This document shows, piece by piece, positions 16,556-24,193 of a DNA stretch of 30,305 nt. A program made the position numbers and the translations under genes. The notes beneath the pieces were generated by a model, which was not told the origin of the DNA, searched no databases, and saw nothing but the letters and a program-made list of their open reading frames with translations. Position 1 is the first letter of the stretch, and each line of letters begins with the position of its first letter. The DNA comes from JAGLSB01 sp023135955 (GTDB lineage: Bacteria > Bacteroidota > Bacteroidia > Bacteroidales > GCA-2748055), in assembly GCA_030673645.1 (NCBI GenBank), contig DAOVIO010000029.1, forward strand, positions 1-30,305, given 5' to 3'.

Positions 16556-16965
16556 ATCTTATTTTTTAAATAAAGCTGTTACGATAAAAATAAATTGTAA
16601 TGCTAAGATACAAAAACTTAGGTAGTGTCTGTCTGAAAACTAAAAATTTTAAATTGCGCTTTGCAAAAAACTCCGGGTGCAATAACCATGTATTTTGGGA
16701 TGAAAAATGAAACATGTAAGTTGTGAAATAATGTGACAACCAATTAAGCACACATAAGCTTCTGCAACAATTTGAAATAAATCAAGATTTAAAACCACAA
16801 AATTAAAAGCGTAGAACATAAAACAAACAAGGATATTATTGTTAATAGTATCTTGACAGTTTATGTATCTTCCTGTTTATCTAACACTGGGTCTGGATTA
16901 GCAGACTAAATAAACAGGAAGAATAATTGTATTGAGATTTGTATTAATGATATTAAGGTATAAGC
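16556..16965. other. 410-bp gene-free spacer between the two phosphofructokinase genes
   Basis: No credible gene on either strand. It holds a possible minus-strand promoter for the downstream kinase (TATTTTTA at 16585-16592, with TTTTTG at 16611-16616, 18 bp apart) and a strong inverted repeat near its right end (16868-16922). The middle (16620-16860) is AT-rich with no structure that I can see. The short hydrophobic peptide readable at 16566-16751 on the minus strand looks fortuitous. Confidence 0.6.
16868..16922. repeat. 13-bp perfect inverted repeat downstream of the second PFK gene
   Basis: TCTTCCTGTTTAT (16868-16880) is the exact reverse complement of 16910-16922. Inside the 29-nt loop, CTAA (16881-16884) can pair with TTAG (16898-16901). 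It starts 44 bp after the stop of the minus-strand gene at 16966. No T-tract follows on the minus strand, so it may be a Rho-independent-like barrier, an RNA stabiliser or an operator. Confidence 0.7.
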
Positions 16966-18219
16966 CTAAATATCAATTATCCTATCTTCCCATTCAAGAA
17001 TATTAAAGAAGTCGTATTCTTCAGGGTTTTTAACGTATTTCCTTGCCCCACGGTAATCTTCTTTAGTGAGGTAATGAAGATTATTCCTGTAAATTAATTG
17101 TACTTTTTCAGTTTCAACATTTACAAGTCTTGGCTTTACCTTTCCACTTTTATCTTCAACATCTTTCAACAATAATGGAGAAATTGATCCCTTTCTGTCA
17201 ACTGTTACCACAGACCCTGTATTTCCATCCTTAAAAAGTTTGTATACACCAAGTCCCAATCTTGTTGCATAATTTAAATCATAAGCATTAGGCCTGCAAC
17301 AACGCAATTCGTATCCCATCTCATTTGGTCTGGACTTTACATTAATACGAAGCTCTTTAAGAGCTTGCTGAACCAGCATATTGAAGATATGCGATTTACT
17401 TACGTTCCCAAGTTCAGGATGTCCATGATCATCATAAGTAAAATTAATTCCTGTATCAATAATTTCTTTATCGCTCATAAAATGAAAAACGCCTTCTGAA
17501 ATAATTGCTACACCATAGTCGATTCCCAATAAACGCCTTTTTACCATAGAGGAAATAACCAACCTGGTAATTTTCTCAAAAGTAATTTTTGTTTTATTGA
17601 ACATCTCAGGAATAATAATCATCGGATAATGACAAGCTGTCCCAATCCCAAATGCCAGATGACCAGCCTCACGACCCATTGCTGAAACTACAAACCAGTT
17701 ACCACTGGTGCGGGCATCTTCATAAATAGTTGTAGCAAGGCGAACACCTTCTTCCTTTGCAGAATGATAACCAAAGGTTGGAGCCCCTTCAGGAAGAGGT
17801 AAATCATTATCAATTGTTTTAGGAACATGAATGTTTTTAACATCCATATTTTGCTTTGCTAAAAATTTTGATAACCTGTTAGCGGTTGAAGCAGTATCGT
17901 CACCACCAATCGTCACAAGAAGCTTTACATTTTTCTTTTTGAAGAAATCAACCTTAAACTCCTCATCTTTTGGCTTATAACGACTCATTTTTAAGGCAGA
18001 ACCACCTCGACTGTATATCTTGTCAGCAAAGTCAAAATCTAAATAATCGTAGGCTGGTTCATCTGCAAATAAGGATTTATAACCTTCGTTTATTCCTAAA
18101 ACAGAATAACCGTTCTGTAAAAATATCTTGGTAACCGAACTAATTACAGTATTTATACCAGGTGCAGGTCCACCTGCACATAAAATTGCTACTGCGTCTT
18201 TCATTTTTTTTTCTTTCAT
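16966..18219 (-). CDS. Phosphofructokinase paralogue, predicted PPi-dependent (PFP-like)
   Basis: 417 residues, divergent from the neighbouring PFK. Motifs: AILCAGGPAPGINTVIS (GGPAPG is typical of pyrophosphate enzymes), GGSALKMSRYKP, VTIGGDDTASTANRL (residues 105-109), VPKTIDNDLP (Lys134, catalytic TIDND), VSAMGREAGHLAFG, and ISEGVF. GGDDT plus PKT is again the pyrophosphate-type pair, so it likely catalyses the reversible PPi/fructose-6-phosphate reaction. Two ATGs are possible (18219 and 18204); the second leaves a start of MKDAVAILCAGG, so the first five residues are uncertain. Convergent with nothing; it diverges from the zur operon. Having two PPi-type paralogues side by side may reflect different regulation or substrates such as sedoheptulose-7-phosphate, which is inference. 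Confidence 0.88.
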   Translation of the reverse strand: MKEKKMKDAVAILCAGGPAPGINTVISSVTKIFLQNGYSVLGINEGYKSLFADEPAYDYLDFDFADKIYSRGGSALKMSRYKPKDEEFKVDFFKKKNVKLLVTIGGDDTASTANRLSKFLAKQNMDVKNIHVPKTIDNDLPLPEGAPTFGYHSAKEEGVRLATTIYEDARTSGNWFVVSAMGREAGHLAFGIGTACHYPMIIIPEMFNKTKITFEKITRLVISSMVKRRLLGIDYGVAIISEGVFHFMSDKEIIDTGINFTYDDHGHPELGNVSKSHIFNMLVQQALKELRINVKSRPNEMGYELRCCRPNAYDLNYATRLGLGVYKLFKDGNTGSVVTVDRKGSISPLLLKDVEDKSGKVKPRLVNVETEKVQLIYRNNLHYLTKEDYRGARKYVKNPEEYDFFNILEWEDRIIDI

Positions 18220-18361
18220 TTCTAATTAAACAAATCAACCGTTAATAACAAGTATTTCTTATGAGAAAAAGTGTTTTATAACACGTTAGAATTTAAGCGA
18301 CAAAGATGGAAATATCTTTTTAAAAAACAGCAGAAAAAATCCAAATTAGCTATATTTTTCC

Positions 18362-18369
18362 TATTTTTG
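18362..18369 (+). promoter_or_regulatory. Predicted -7 box (TATTTTTG) of the zur-yidD-znuACB operon
   Basis: TATTTTTG fits TAnnTTTG. Transcription should start about six bases later, on top of the ATG at 18373, so the ATG at 18391 is the better start for the regulator. Confidence 0.55.
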
Positions 18370-18390
18370 CAAATGAGTCGCAATTATTAT

Positions 18391-18801
18391 ATGGATTATT
18401 CCGAACTTTTAAAATCAAGTAGATTGAGTTTAACCCAGAGTAGGGTTTTACTTCTGGAAATTCTCTTCGAAACCGATTATCCATTATCGGGAAAAGAGAT
18501 TGAAGGGATAATTAATGGAGAATGTGACCGGGCAACCATATACAGGAATCTAAATTCCTTCTCTGAGAAAGGTATTGTACAAAGGATTTTAGCTGATGAA
18601 GCCGTAAAATTCAAGATGAATTCCGAGGGTAAAAATGAAACAAGAAATGCTGATCACGTCCACTTTGAATGTTCAATATGTCACAAATTAATATGCATGA
18701 AAGATTTAAGAGTTAAAGATTATAATCTACCGCAGGGCTATTCTAAAATTGAAAATCAGTTTCTAATTGTCGGAATTTGTAATCATTGTAATGGAAAATA
18801 A
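18391..18801 (+). CDS. Fur-family metalloregulator, probably the zinc regulator Zur
   Basis: 136 residues from ATG 18391, chosen because the -7 box at 18362-18369 leaves no room for an earlier start; ATG 18373 (MSRNYY) and a GTG at 18271 are alternatives. The N-terminal winged helix has LTQSRVLLLEIL and the DNA-reading segment CDRATIYRNLNSFSEKGIVQRI. The C-terminal metal domain has DHVHFECSICHKLICM, and the second structural-zinc pair is CNHC near the end. All subfamilies share this fold, so metal identity is inferred from position: it is the first gene of an operon with znuA, znuC and znuB. It would repress zinc uptake, and its own operon, when zinc is plentiful. Its stop overlaps the next start by 11 bp. 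Confidence 0.88.
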   Translation: MDYSELLKSSRLSLTQSRVLLLEILFETDYPLSGKEIEGIINGECDRATIYRNLNSFSEKGIVQRILADEAVKFKMNSEGKNETRNADHVHFECSICHKLICMKDLRVKDYNLPQGYSKIENQFLIVGICNHCNGK

Positions 18802-19114
18802 AAATCTTAAATATTATCTCCTTGAAAACCCGATTTCTGCCGGGATAAGAATGATATTCAGATATCTTTTTATTGGCTTGGTAAAATTCTATCAATTAGC
18901 GATTTCTCCTTATCTGCCAAAATCATGCAGGTACACTCCAACATGTTCTGAATATACAATACAAGCCCTGAAAACTCATGGTGTAATATTAGGCCTGATT
19001 CTCTCAACTAAGAGAATTGTCTCTTGCAATCCATGGGGTGGCCATGGCCACGACCCCGTCCCTCCAAAGGGTTCCTCTCTTTTTAAGTTTAAAAAATTTA
19101 GCGCAAGAAAATGA
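18791..19114 (+). CDS. yidD: Membrane protein insertion efficiency factor YidD
   Basis: 107 residues from ATG 18791 (a TTG at 18767 is unlikely). It has the compact YidD signature: IGLVKFYQLAISPYLPKSCRYTPTCSEY, with its conserved cysteines, and CNPWGGHGHDPVP near the C-terminus. YidD is a small amphipathic membrane-associated protein that assists YidC-dependent membrane insertion. In many bacteria it is linked to rnpA, rpmH and yidC; here it is instead between a Fur-family regulator (11-bp overlap) and znuA (4-bp overlap), so it is translationally coupled to zinc uptake genes. Whether it has any zinc link is unknown. Confidence 0.95.
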   Translation: MENKNLKYYLLENPISAGIRMIFRYLFIGLVKFYQLAISPYLPKSCRYTPTCSEYTIQALKTHGVILGLILSTKRIVSCNPWGGHGHDPVPPKGSSLFKFKKFSARK

Positions 19115-20007
19115 AATATATTTCATACATAATCACCTTATTGTTCTTATTGAATACTTCATGTAAAAATGGGGAAGAAAAAACATCCTCTCCTGTAATT
19201 TCTGTGAGTATCCTACCACAAAAGTATCTGGTCGATAAAATCACGTCTGGAAAATATAAAATAAATGTCCTTATACCTTCCGGAGCTTCACCTGCCAGTT
19301 ATGAACCTTCTCCACTGCAAATTACTCAACTTAATAATTCATCTTTGTATCTCAGAATTGGAGAAATTGTTTTTGAAAAGACCTGGATTGAAAAGATCGG
19401 CAAGCAAAATCCTGATCTCAATATTATAAATATATCTGATAATATTGATTTCATAGGAGCCCAAAACCATCGACATTCAAATGATGAAGAAGAGCAAGAA
19501 GAATCTCATCAGCACAATATTGACCACGGCAAAGATCCACACATATGGATGTCAGCAAAAAACATGAAAATAATTTCAGAAAATGTTCTGACAGCACTAA
19601 CTGAATCCTTCCCGTCAGATTCTTTAATGTTTGTCAGGAACTATAAAATTCTTCTTGATGAAATAAATATTATTGACTCACTTTTTTCTTCAAGCACAGA
19701 AATCTTATCCGGTTTAAATTTTTTAATTTATCATCCGGCACTTGCTTATCTGGCTCGAGATTATAAAATGACTCAGCATGTGCTGGAATTTGAAGGAAAG
19801 GAACCTGGCCCGGCTCACATAGCATCAATTATTGACATGGCTCAAGAATTGAATATTAAATATATTTTCGTACAAAGACAGTTTAGTATTGACAATGCAA
19901 AATCACTTGCTAAAGAAATCAATGCTGAAATTATTGTTATTGATCCTTTGGGAGAAGATTGGGATGAACAATTACTTAATATCCATAGTATTCTGATTTC
20001 TAAATGA
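19111..20007 (+). CDS. znuA: Zinc ABC transporter substrate-binding lipoprotein ZnuA
   Basis: 298 residues, cluster A-I metal-binding protein. A lipoprotein signal ends LLNTSC, with a charged CKNGEEK after the cysteine that may aid surface or membrane sorting. Zinc-site residues can be placed: Glu/His region GASPASYEPSP (a Tyr where many homologues have a His), a His/acid-rich loop at about 116-146 (NHRHSNDEEEQEESHQHNIDHG) that is diagnostic of zinc rather than manganese carriers, DPHIWMS, and YHPALAYLARDY. It captures periplasmic zinc and passes it to ZnuB. ATGA overlap with yidD; the ATPase gene starts 7 bp after it. Confidence 0.93.
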   Translation: MKYISYIITLLFLLNTSCKNGEEKTSSPVISVSILPQKYLVDKITSGKYKINVLIPSGASPASYEPSPLQITQLNNSSLYLRIGEIVFEKTWIEKIGKQNPDLNIINISDNIDFIGAQNHRHSNDEEEQEESHQHNIDHGKDPHIWMSAKNMKIISENVLTALTESFPSDSLMFVRNYKILLDEINIIDSLFSSSTEILSGLNFLIYHPALAYLARDYKMTQHVLEFEGKEPGPAHIASIIDMAQELNIKYIFVQRQFSIDNAKSLAKEINAEIIVIDPLGEDWDEQLLNIHSILISK

Positions 20008-20014
20008 TCTACTC

Positions 20015-20770
20015 ATGGAAAAACTATTGAAATTAGATAAGATTAATGCTGGTTACGAACACCAAACCATTCTAAAGGATATAAATCTTGAAGTTAAAAA
20101 ACAGGATTTTATCGGTATTATTGGTCCGAATGGAGGAGGTAAAACTACACTTTTGAAAGTAATCCTTGGACTCATTAAGCCATTTTCCGGAAAGATTGAT
20201 TACTTTTTCCCTGGTGATTTCAAGGATTCCAGAACCTTTATCGGATATCTTCCTCAGCAGGTCTCATTTGATAAAAAATTCCCAATTTCAGTTGGCGAAG
20301 TAGTTTTATCCGGGCTAATTTCTTCTGGAAGGAAATCTACAAAATCTAATTCGGAGTTAAACATTCTCCTGGAGGAGATTCTTAATAAACTAGGAATGAC
20401 TGATCACAGGAACACCTCTATAGGAGAATTGTCAGGCGGACAAATACAAAGGGTGTTTTTGGGAAGAGCAATTATTTCTCAACCGGCTCTGTTAATCCTT
20501 GATGAACCAGATTCCTTTGTCGACAATAGATTTGAGCACGAACTGTACGAGATACTTAGACAGTTAAATGAAACTATGGCGATAATGTTGGTCTCACATG
20601 ATATTGGAACTGTAAGTAGTTATATCAAAACTATTGCTTGCGTTAATCAAAGCTTACATTATCATCCTTCCAATAGCATAAGCTCTGCTCAACTAAAAGT
20701 TTATAATTGTCCAATCGACATTATTACCCATGGATCTGTCCCACATCGCGTTTTACATGAGCATAAATAA
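20015..20770 (+). CDS. znuC: Zinc ABC transporter ATP-binding protein ZnuC
   Basis: 251 residues. Walker A GPNGGGKTT (about 36-44), Q-loop LPQQVSFD, ABC signature LSGGQIQRVFLGRA (about 139-152), Walker B LLILDEPDSFVD, and the switch His in MLVSHDIG. It is the energising subunit of a metal ABC importer in the inner membrane. In the operon it lies between ZnuA and ZnuB, with 7 and 3 bp gaps, which fixes zinc as the likely substrate. Confidence 0.95.
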   Translation: MEKLLKLDKINAGYEHQTILKDINLEVKKQDFIGIIGPNGGGKTTLLKVILGLIKPFSGKIDYFFPGDFKDSRTFIGYLPQQVSFDKKFPISVGEVVLSGLISSGRKSTKSNSELNILLEEILNKLGMTDHRNTSIGELSGGQIQRVFLGRAIISQPALLILDEPDSFVDNRFEHELYEILRQLNETMAIMLVSHDIGTVSSYIKTIACVNQSLHYHPSNSISSAQLKVYNCPIDIITHGSVPHRVLHEHK

Positions 20771-20773
20771 GAA

Positions 20774-21592
20774 ATGATGAACGGAATTATTGAAATATTT
20801 GGCTATCAATACTTTGTAAACGCAATATTAGCTTCCAGTCTTACTGCAATCAGTTGTGGAATAATTGGTAGCTATATAGTTGCTAAAAGAATGGTTTTTG
20901 TTGCTGGAGGAATTACCCACTCCAGCTTTGGAGGAATAGGGATTGCTTACTTTTTAGGATTAAATCCAATCCTTGGAGCAAGTGTGTTTGCACTTTTATC
21001 GGGAATTGGAATTGAACGTTTCACTAAAAAAGCTGATATCAGAAACGATTCAGTAATTGCAATTTTATGGTCGATGGGCATGGCTATTGGAATAATTTTC
21101 ATCTATCTTACGCCCGGTTATGCACCAAATCTTATGTCCTACTTATTTGGCAATATTCTCACTGTCAATACAGCCGACATCCTATTTCTTTTTGGCTTGT
21201 CGGCATTGGTCCTCATATTTTTTAGTGTATTCTATAATAAAATCCTTTTCATTAGTTTTGATGAAGAATATGCAAAATCTCAGAATATCAGAGTTGAATT
21301 ATTCAATTATGGCTTAATGATATTAGTTGCTCTTACAATTGTACTAAACATTAAGATTGTAGGAATTATTCTTCTTATTTCATTACTGACTGTTCCACAA
21401 AATACAGCCAATCTTTTCACTAAAAATTTCAAGAAGATAATTATATATTCAATTGTAATTGCTTTTATTGGCTCGGTATCCGGACTCATTATTTCATACT
21501 ATCTGAACATTCCCAGTGGTGCTACTATTATTTTCAATCTAATTCTGATATATCTGCTGGTCAGATTAGGGAAGAGATTATTGAAGCTATAG
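20774..21592 (+). CDS. znuB: Zinc ABC transporter permease ZnuB
   Basis: 272 residues with about eight hydrophobic helices, matching the ABC-3 permease family (ZnuB/MntB). Typical segments are SCGIIGSYIVAKRMVFVAGGITHSSFGGIGIAYFLG near the N-terminus and KIVGIILLISLLTVPQNTANLFTKNF, the coupling-helix region, near the C-terminus. It forms the membrane channel for zinc with ZnuC. Last gene of the operon: a hairpin followed by a T-run lies 23 bp downstream. The ATG at 20774 is followed directly by a second ATG, so the first residue is uncertain by one codon. Confidence 0.94.
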   Translation: MMNGIIEIFGYQYFVNAILASSLTAISCGIIGSYIVAKRMVFVAGGITHSSFGGIGIAYFLGLNPILGASVFALLSGIGIERFTKKADIRNDSVIAILWSMGMAIGIIFIYLTPGYAPNLMSYLFGNILTVNTADILFLFGLSALVLIFFSVFYNKILFISFDEEYAKSQNIRVELFNYGLMILVALTIVLNIKIVGIILLISLLTVPQNTANLFTKNFKKIIIYSIVIAFIGSVSGLIISYYLNIPSGATIIFNLILIYLLVRLGKRLLKL

Positions 21593-21615
21593 AGCTCACG
21601 CAAGATTGACATACA

Positions 21616-21640
21616 GGACGTAAGCTTAAGTCCGATTTTT
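21616..21640 (+). terminator. Candidate Rho-independent terminator of the znu operon
   Basis: An 18-bp near-perfect palindrome, GGAC-g-TAAGCTTA-a-GTCC (21616-21633), is followed after two bases by five T residues. It sits between the znuB stop and the dapD promoter. The stem is short, so strength is uncertain. Confidence 0.5.
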
Positions 21641-21653
21641 CCCAAATTTATCC

Positions 21654-21661
21654 TAACTTTG
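21654..21661 (+). promoter_or_regulatory. Predicted -7 box (TAACTTTG) of the dapD operon
   Basis: TAACTTTG fits TAnnTTTG, 18 bp before the ATG at 21680. The TTG inside it (21659-21661) would otherwise be a possible start codon but is part of the promoter. Confidence 0.55.
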
Positions 21662-21679
21662 AGCACAAATATTAATGAA

Positions 21680-22498
21680 ATGAAAAAGAATCATAAAGAA
21701 TTAATTGAAAAGGCCTGGGATAACCGTTCTATGTTGAATGAAAAGGATGTTCAGGAAGCTATTGTTTCAACTATAGAAAAACTGGACAAAGGTGATCTTC
21801 GTGTTGCTGAGCCTAACGGTGGCGAGTGGAAGGTGAATCAGTGGATTAAAAAGGCTGTGATTCTGTATTTCCCAATTCGCAAAATGGAGACAATTGAAGT
21901 TTCCCCTTTTGAATTTCATGATAAAATCCCCTTAAAATCAAATTATAAAGAATTGGGAGTAAGGGTTGTTCCACATGCTATTGCTCGTTATGGTGCATAT
22001 ATTTCCAAAGGAGTAATAATGATGCCATCCTATATTAATATTGGAGCTTATGTTGACGAAGGTACAATGGTCGATACATGGGCAACTGTAGGATCCTGCG
22101 CACAAGTTGGAAAAAATGTTCATTTAAGTGGAGGTGTTGGAATTGGCGGCGTTCTCGAACCTGTTCAGGCGGCTCCGGTTATCATAGAGGATAATTGTTT
22201 TATTGGTTCCCGCTGCATAATTGTTGAAGGAGCTTATATTGAAAAGGAGGCGGTACTGGGAGCAAACGTAGTTATTACCGGTTCAACCAAAATTATTGAT
22301 GTGAGCGGTGAAAAAGCCATTGAATATAAAGGGAGAGTTCCTTCCCGTTCCGTTGTAATTCCAGGAAGCTATGCTAAAAAGTTTCCTTCAGGAGAATATC
22401 AGGTTCCATGCGCTCTTATTATTGGTAAAAGAAAACCATCTACCGATCTGAAAACATCGTTGAATAATGCTTTGAGGGAGTATAATGTAGCCTTTTAA
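21680..22498 (+). CDS. dapD: 2,3,4,5-tetrahydropyridine-2,6-dicarboxylate N-succinyltransferase DapD
   Basis: 272 residues from ATG 21680, the family's usual length of about 270-275. An N-terminal helical part (KELIEKAWDNRSML, GEWKVNQWIKKAVILYF) precedes a left-handed beta-helix of hexapeptide repeats with the DapD-specific stretches MMPSYINIGAYVDEG, GTMVDTWATVGSCAQVGKNV, GGVGIGGVLEPVQA and IEDNCFIGSRC. It transfers succinyl from succinyl-CoA to tetrahydrodipicolinate in the diaminopimelate/lysine pathway, feeding peptidoglycan. It heads a run with a GT4 glycosyltransferase (2-bp gap) and a Sua5-like gene. Confidence 0.96.
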   Translation: MKKNHKELIEKAWDNRSMLNEKDVQEAIVSTIEKLDKGDLRVAEPNGGEWKVNQWIKKAVILYFPIRKMETIEVSPFEFHDKIPLKSNYKELGVRVVPHAIARYGAYISKGVIMMPSYINIGAYVDEGTMVDTWATVGSCAQVGKNVHLSGGVGIGGVLEPVQAAPVIIEDNCFIGSRCIIVEGAYIEKEAVLGANVVITGSTKIIDVSGEKAIEYKGRVPSRSVVIPGSYAKKFPSGEYQVPCALIIGKRKPSTDLKTSLNNALREYNVAF

Positions 22499-22500
22499 TT

Positions 22501-23616
22501 ATGAGAATTGCCTACGATGCAAAAAGAGCTTTTTTGAATTACAGTGGATTAGGGAACTACAGTCGTACGCTAATTAGCTCTATTTCAAAATATTTTACTG
22601 AAAATCAATATTATTTGTATACACCTCGTGCTAATAATGATTTCAGAGATTTTCCTCCCAAAAACACATCTGTTATTATGCCGGAAACTTTCCTAAATAA
22701 GAAGTTCAGATCTTATTGGAGAAGTTATAAAATAGCCGACTCTTTGAAAAAGGAAAAAATAGACTTATTTCATGGCCTGAGTCATGAGCTACCTCAAAAC
22801 ATTGAAAAAACTGGTGCCAAATCGATCGTGACAATTCACGATCTGATTTTATACCGCTTTCCAGAGTTATATAAAAGCATTGATCGCATAATATATAAAA
22901 AAAAATATGAGCATTCTCTTAGGGCTGCTGACAAAATAATTGCAATCAGCCAACAAACAAAAAGAGATATCATAAATTTCATGAATATTGAAGAATCAAG
23001 GATAGAAGTGGTTTATCAATCATCGAACCCGATTTACAATACTCAATTATCAATAGAGCATCTTCAACAAGTTAGAGAAAAATACGATCTTCCATCGGAA
23101 TTTATTCTTTCGGTAGGCACCATTGAAAAAAGAAAAAATCTATTGGAACTTATAAAAGCAGTTCATCATACAAGATCTAATATACCTGTTGTCGTTGTTG
23201 GTAAAGAAAAAAAATATGCGAAGGAAGTGTATTCATTCATAGCAGACAAGCAGATTTCTAATATAATATTTCTGAAAAACCTTCCCGGCATCGATTTACC
23301 CGGAATTTATCAGTTGGCAAGTTTGTTTGCTTATCCTTCCTCTTTTGAAGGATTTGGTTTACCTGTGTTGGAGGCTTTACAATCGGGAACACCCGTTATA
23401 GCAGCCAAAGGAAGCTGTCTTGAGGAAACTGGAGGATCTGAATCCCTCTATATAGATCCTTTTAATACAGAGGAATTTTCCATAGCTATTAATCGGGTTT
23501 TAGAGGACTCTGAGCTTAGAAAAACTATGAAGTTTCAAGGTTTTGAATTTTCAAGAAAATTTGATACTAAAACGTCAATAGAATCTTTAAACAATATCTA
23601 TGAATCCATCTTCTGA
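22501..23616 (+). CDS. Glycosyltransferase family 4 protein
   Basis: 371 residues, GT-B fold. The N-terminal Rossmann half has YDAKRAFLNYSGLGNYSRTLI (acceptor side); the hinge is DKIIAISQQTKRDII; the nucleotide-sugar half has SVGTIEKRKNLLELIKA, a Pro-rich YPSSFEGFGLPVLEALQSGTPVIA motif (the EGFGLP donor-binding site) and LEETGGSESLYIDP. It likely transfers a sugar from a nucleotide donor onto a cell-envelope polysaccharide or lipid; donor and acceptor cannot be told. It starts 2 bp after dapD and overlaps the next gene by 17 bp, so translation is probably coupled. Confidence 0.9.
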   Translation: MRIAYDAKRAFLNYSGLGNYSRTLISSISKYFTENQYYLYTPRANNDFRDFPPKNTSVIMPETFLNKKFRSYWRSYKIADSLKKEKIDLFHGLSHELPQNIEKTGAKSIVTIHDLILYRFPELYKSIDRIIYKKKYEHSLRAADKIIAISQQTKRDIINFMNIEESRIEVVYQSSNPIYNTQLSIEHLQQVREKYDLPSEFILSVGTIEKRKNLLELIKAVHHTRSNIPVVVVGKEKKYAKEVYSFIADKQISNIIFLKNLPGIDLPGIYQLASLFAYPSSFEGFGLPVLEALQSGTPVIAAKGSCLEETGGSESLYIDPFNTEEFSIAINRVLEDSELRKTMKFQGFEFSRKFDTKTSIESLNNIYESIF

Positions 23617-24184
23617 TTTCAAAAACGATATAATTAACTGTGTCGAAGTATTAAAAAAAGGTGGTGTCATTTTATATCCTACTGATACTATATGGGGCAT
23701 TGGATGTGATGCTACTAATCCTGCTGCAGTAGAAAAGATTTATCAATTAAAAAGAAGAACCGATAGCAAGTCTATGCTGGTTTTACTTGACAACGAAAAC
23801 TTTCTAACAGGATATGTTGACAAAATACCTGATGTAGCATGGGATTTGATCGAAGTTTCAGACAAACCGCTAACAATTATTTATCCTGGAGCTAAGAACC
23901 TGGCAAAAAATCTAATTGCTTTTGATGGAAGTGTTGGAATAAGGATTAGTCATGAGGATTTCAGTTCTGAGTTAGTAAAAAGACATAAAAAACCAATCGT
24001 TTCAACATCTGCAAATATTTCAGGAGAAAAGTCGCCAGGCATTTTCAACGAAATATCATCTGAAATAATAGATGCGGTAGATTATGTAGTAAAATACAGG
24101 CAAGATGATTATTCAAGATCACAAGCTTCCGAAATAATTAAAATTGGAATTGGAGGAGAGATAGAAATTATCAGAAAAGCATAA
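23600..24184 (+). CDS. Sua5/YrdC/YciO family protein, probable L-threonylcarbamoyladenylate synthase
   Basis: 194 residues, a single YrdC domain (about 10-185). Motifs: GGVILYPTDTIWGIGCDATNPAAVEKIYQLKRRTDSKSMLVLL (substrate pocket with the KR.K signature), SDKPLTIIYPG, VGIRIS and PIVSTSANISGEKSPG. YrdC-domain enzymes make threonylcarbamoyl-AMP, used by TsaD to form t6A37 in ANN-decoding tRNAs. It has no C-terminal Sua5 domain, so it is the short TsaC-like form. The start overlaps the glycosyltransferase end by 17 bp; the stop lies within a hairpin shared with the opposite-strand gene. Confidence 0.92.
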   Translation: MNPSSDFKNDIINCVEVLKKGGVILYPTDTIWGIGCDATNPAAVEKIYQLKRRTDSKSMLVLLDNENFLTGYVDKIPDVAWDLIEVSDKPLTIIYPGAKNLAKNLIAFDGSVGIRISHEDFSSELVKRHKKPIVSTSANISGEKSPGIFNEISSEIIDAVDYVVKYRQDDYSRSQASEIIKIGIGGEIEIIRKA

Positions 24185-24193
24185 CATTATGCT
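24178..24193 (-). terminator. Hairpin over the convergent stop codons (sua5-like / sugar transferase)
   Basis: AGCATAA-ca-TTATGCT is a perfect 7-bp palindrome pair covering both stop codons. On the minus strand it is followed by TTTTCT, so it fits a short Rho-independent terminator for the sugar transferase gene; on the plus strand the T-run is poor. Confidence 0.4.

Noticed and set aside
16620..16660. Insertion-sequence end (tagtgtctgtctgaaaac)
   Set aside because: Only one end-like string is present, with no matching inverted partner, target duplication or transposase fragment.
16566..16751. 61-codon hydrophobic frame on the minus strand upstream of the first PFK
   Set aside because: No family resemblance, no start signal, and it overlaps the likely promoter of the PFK gene.
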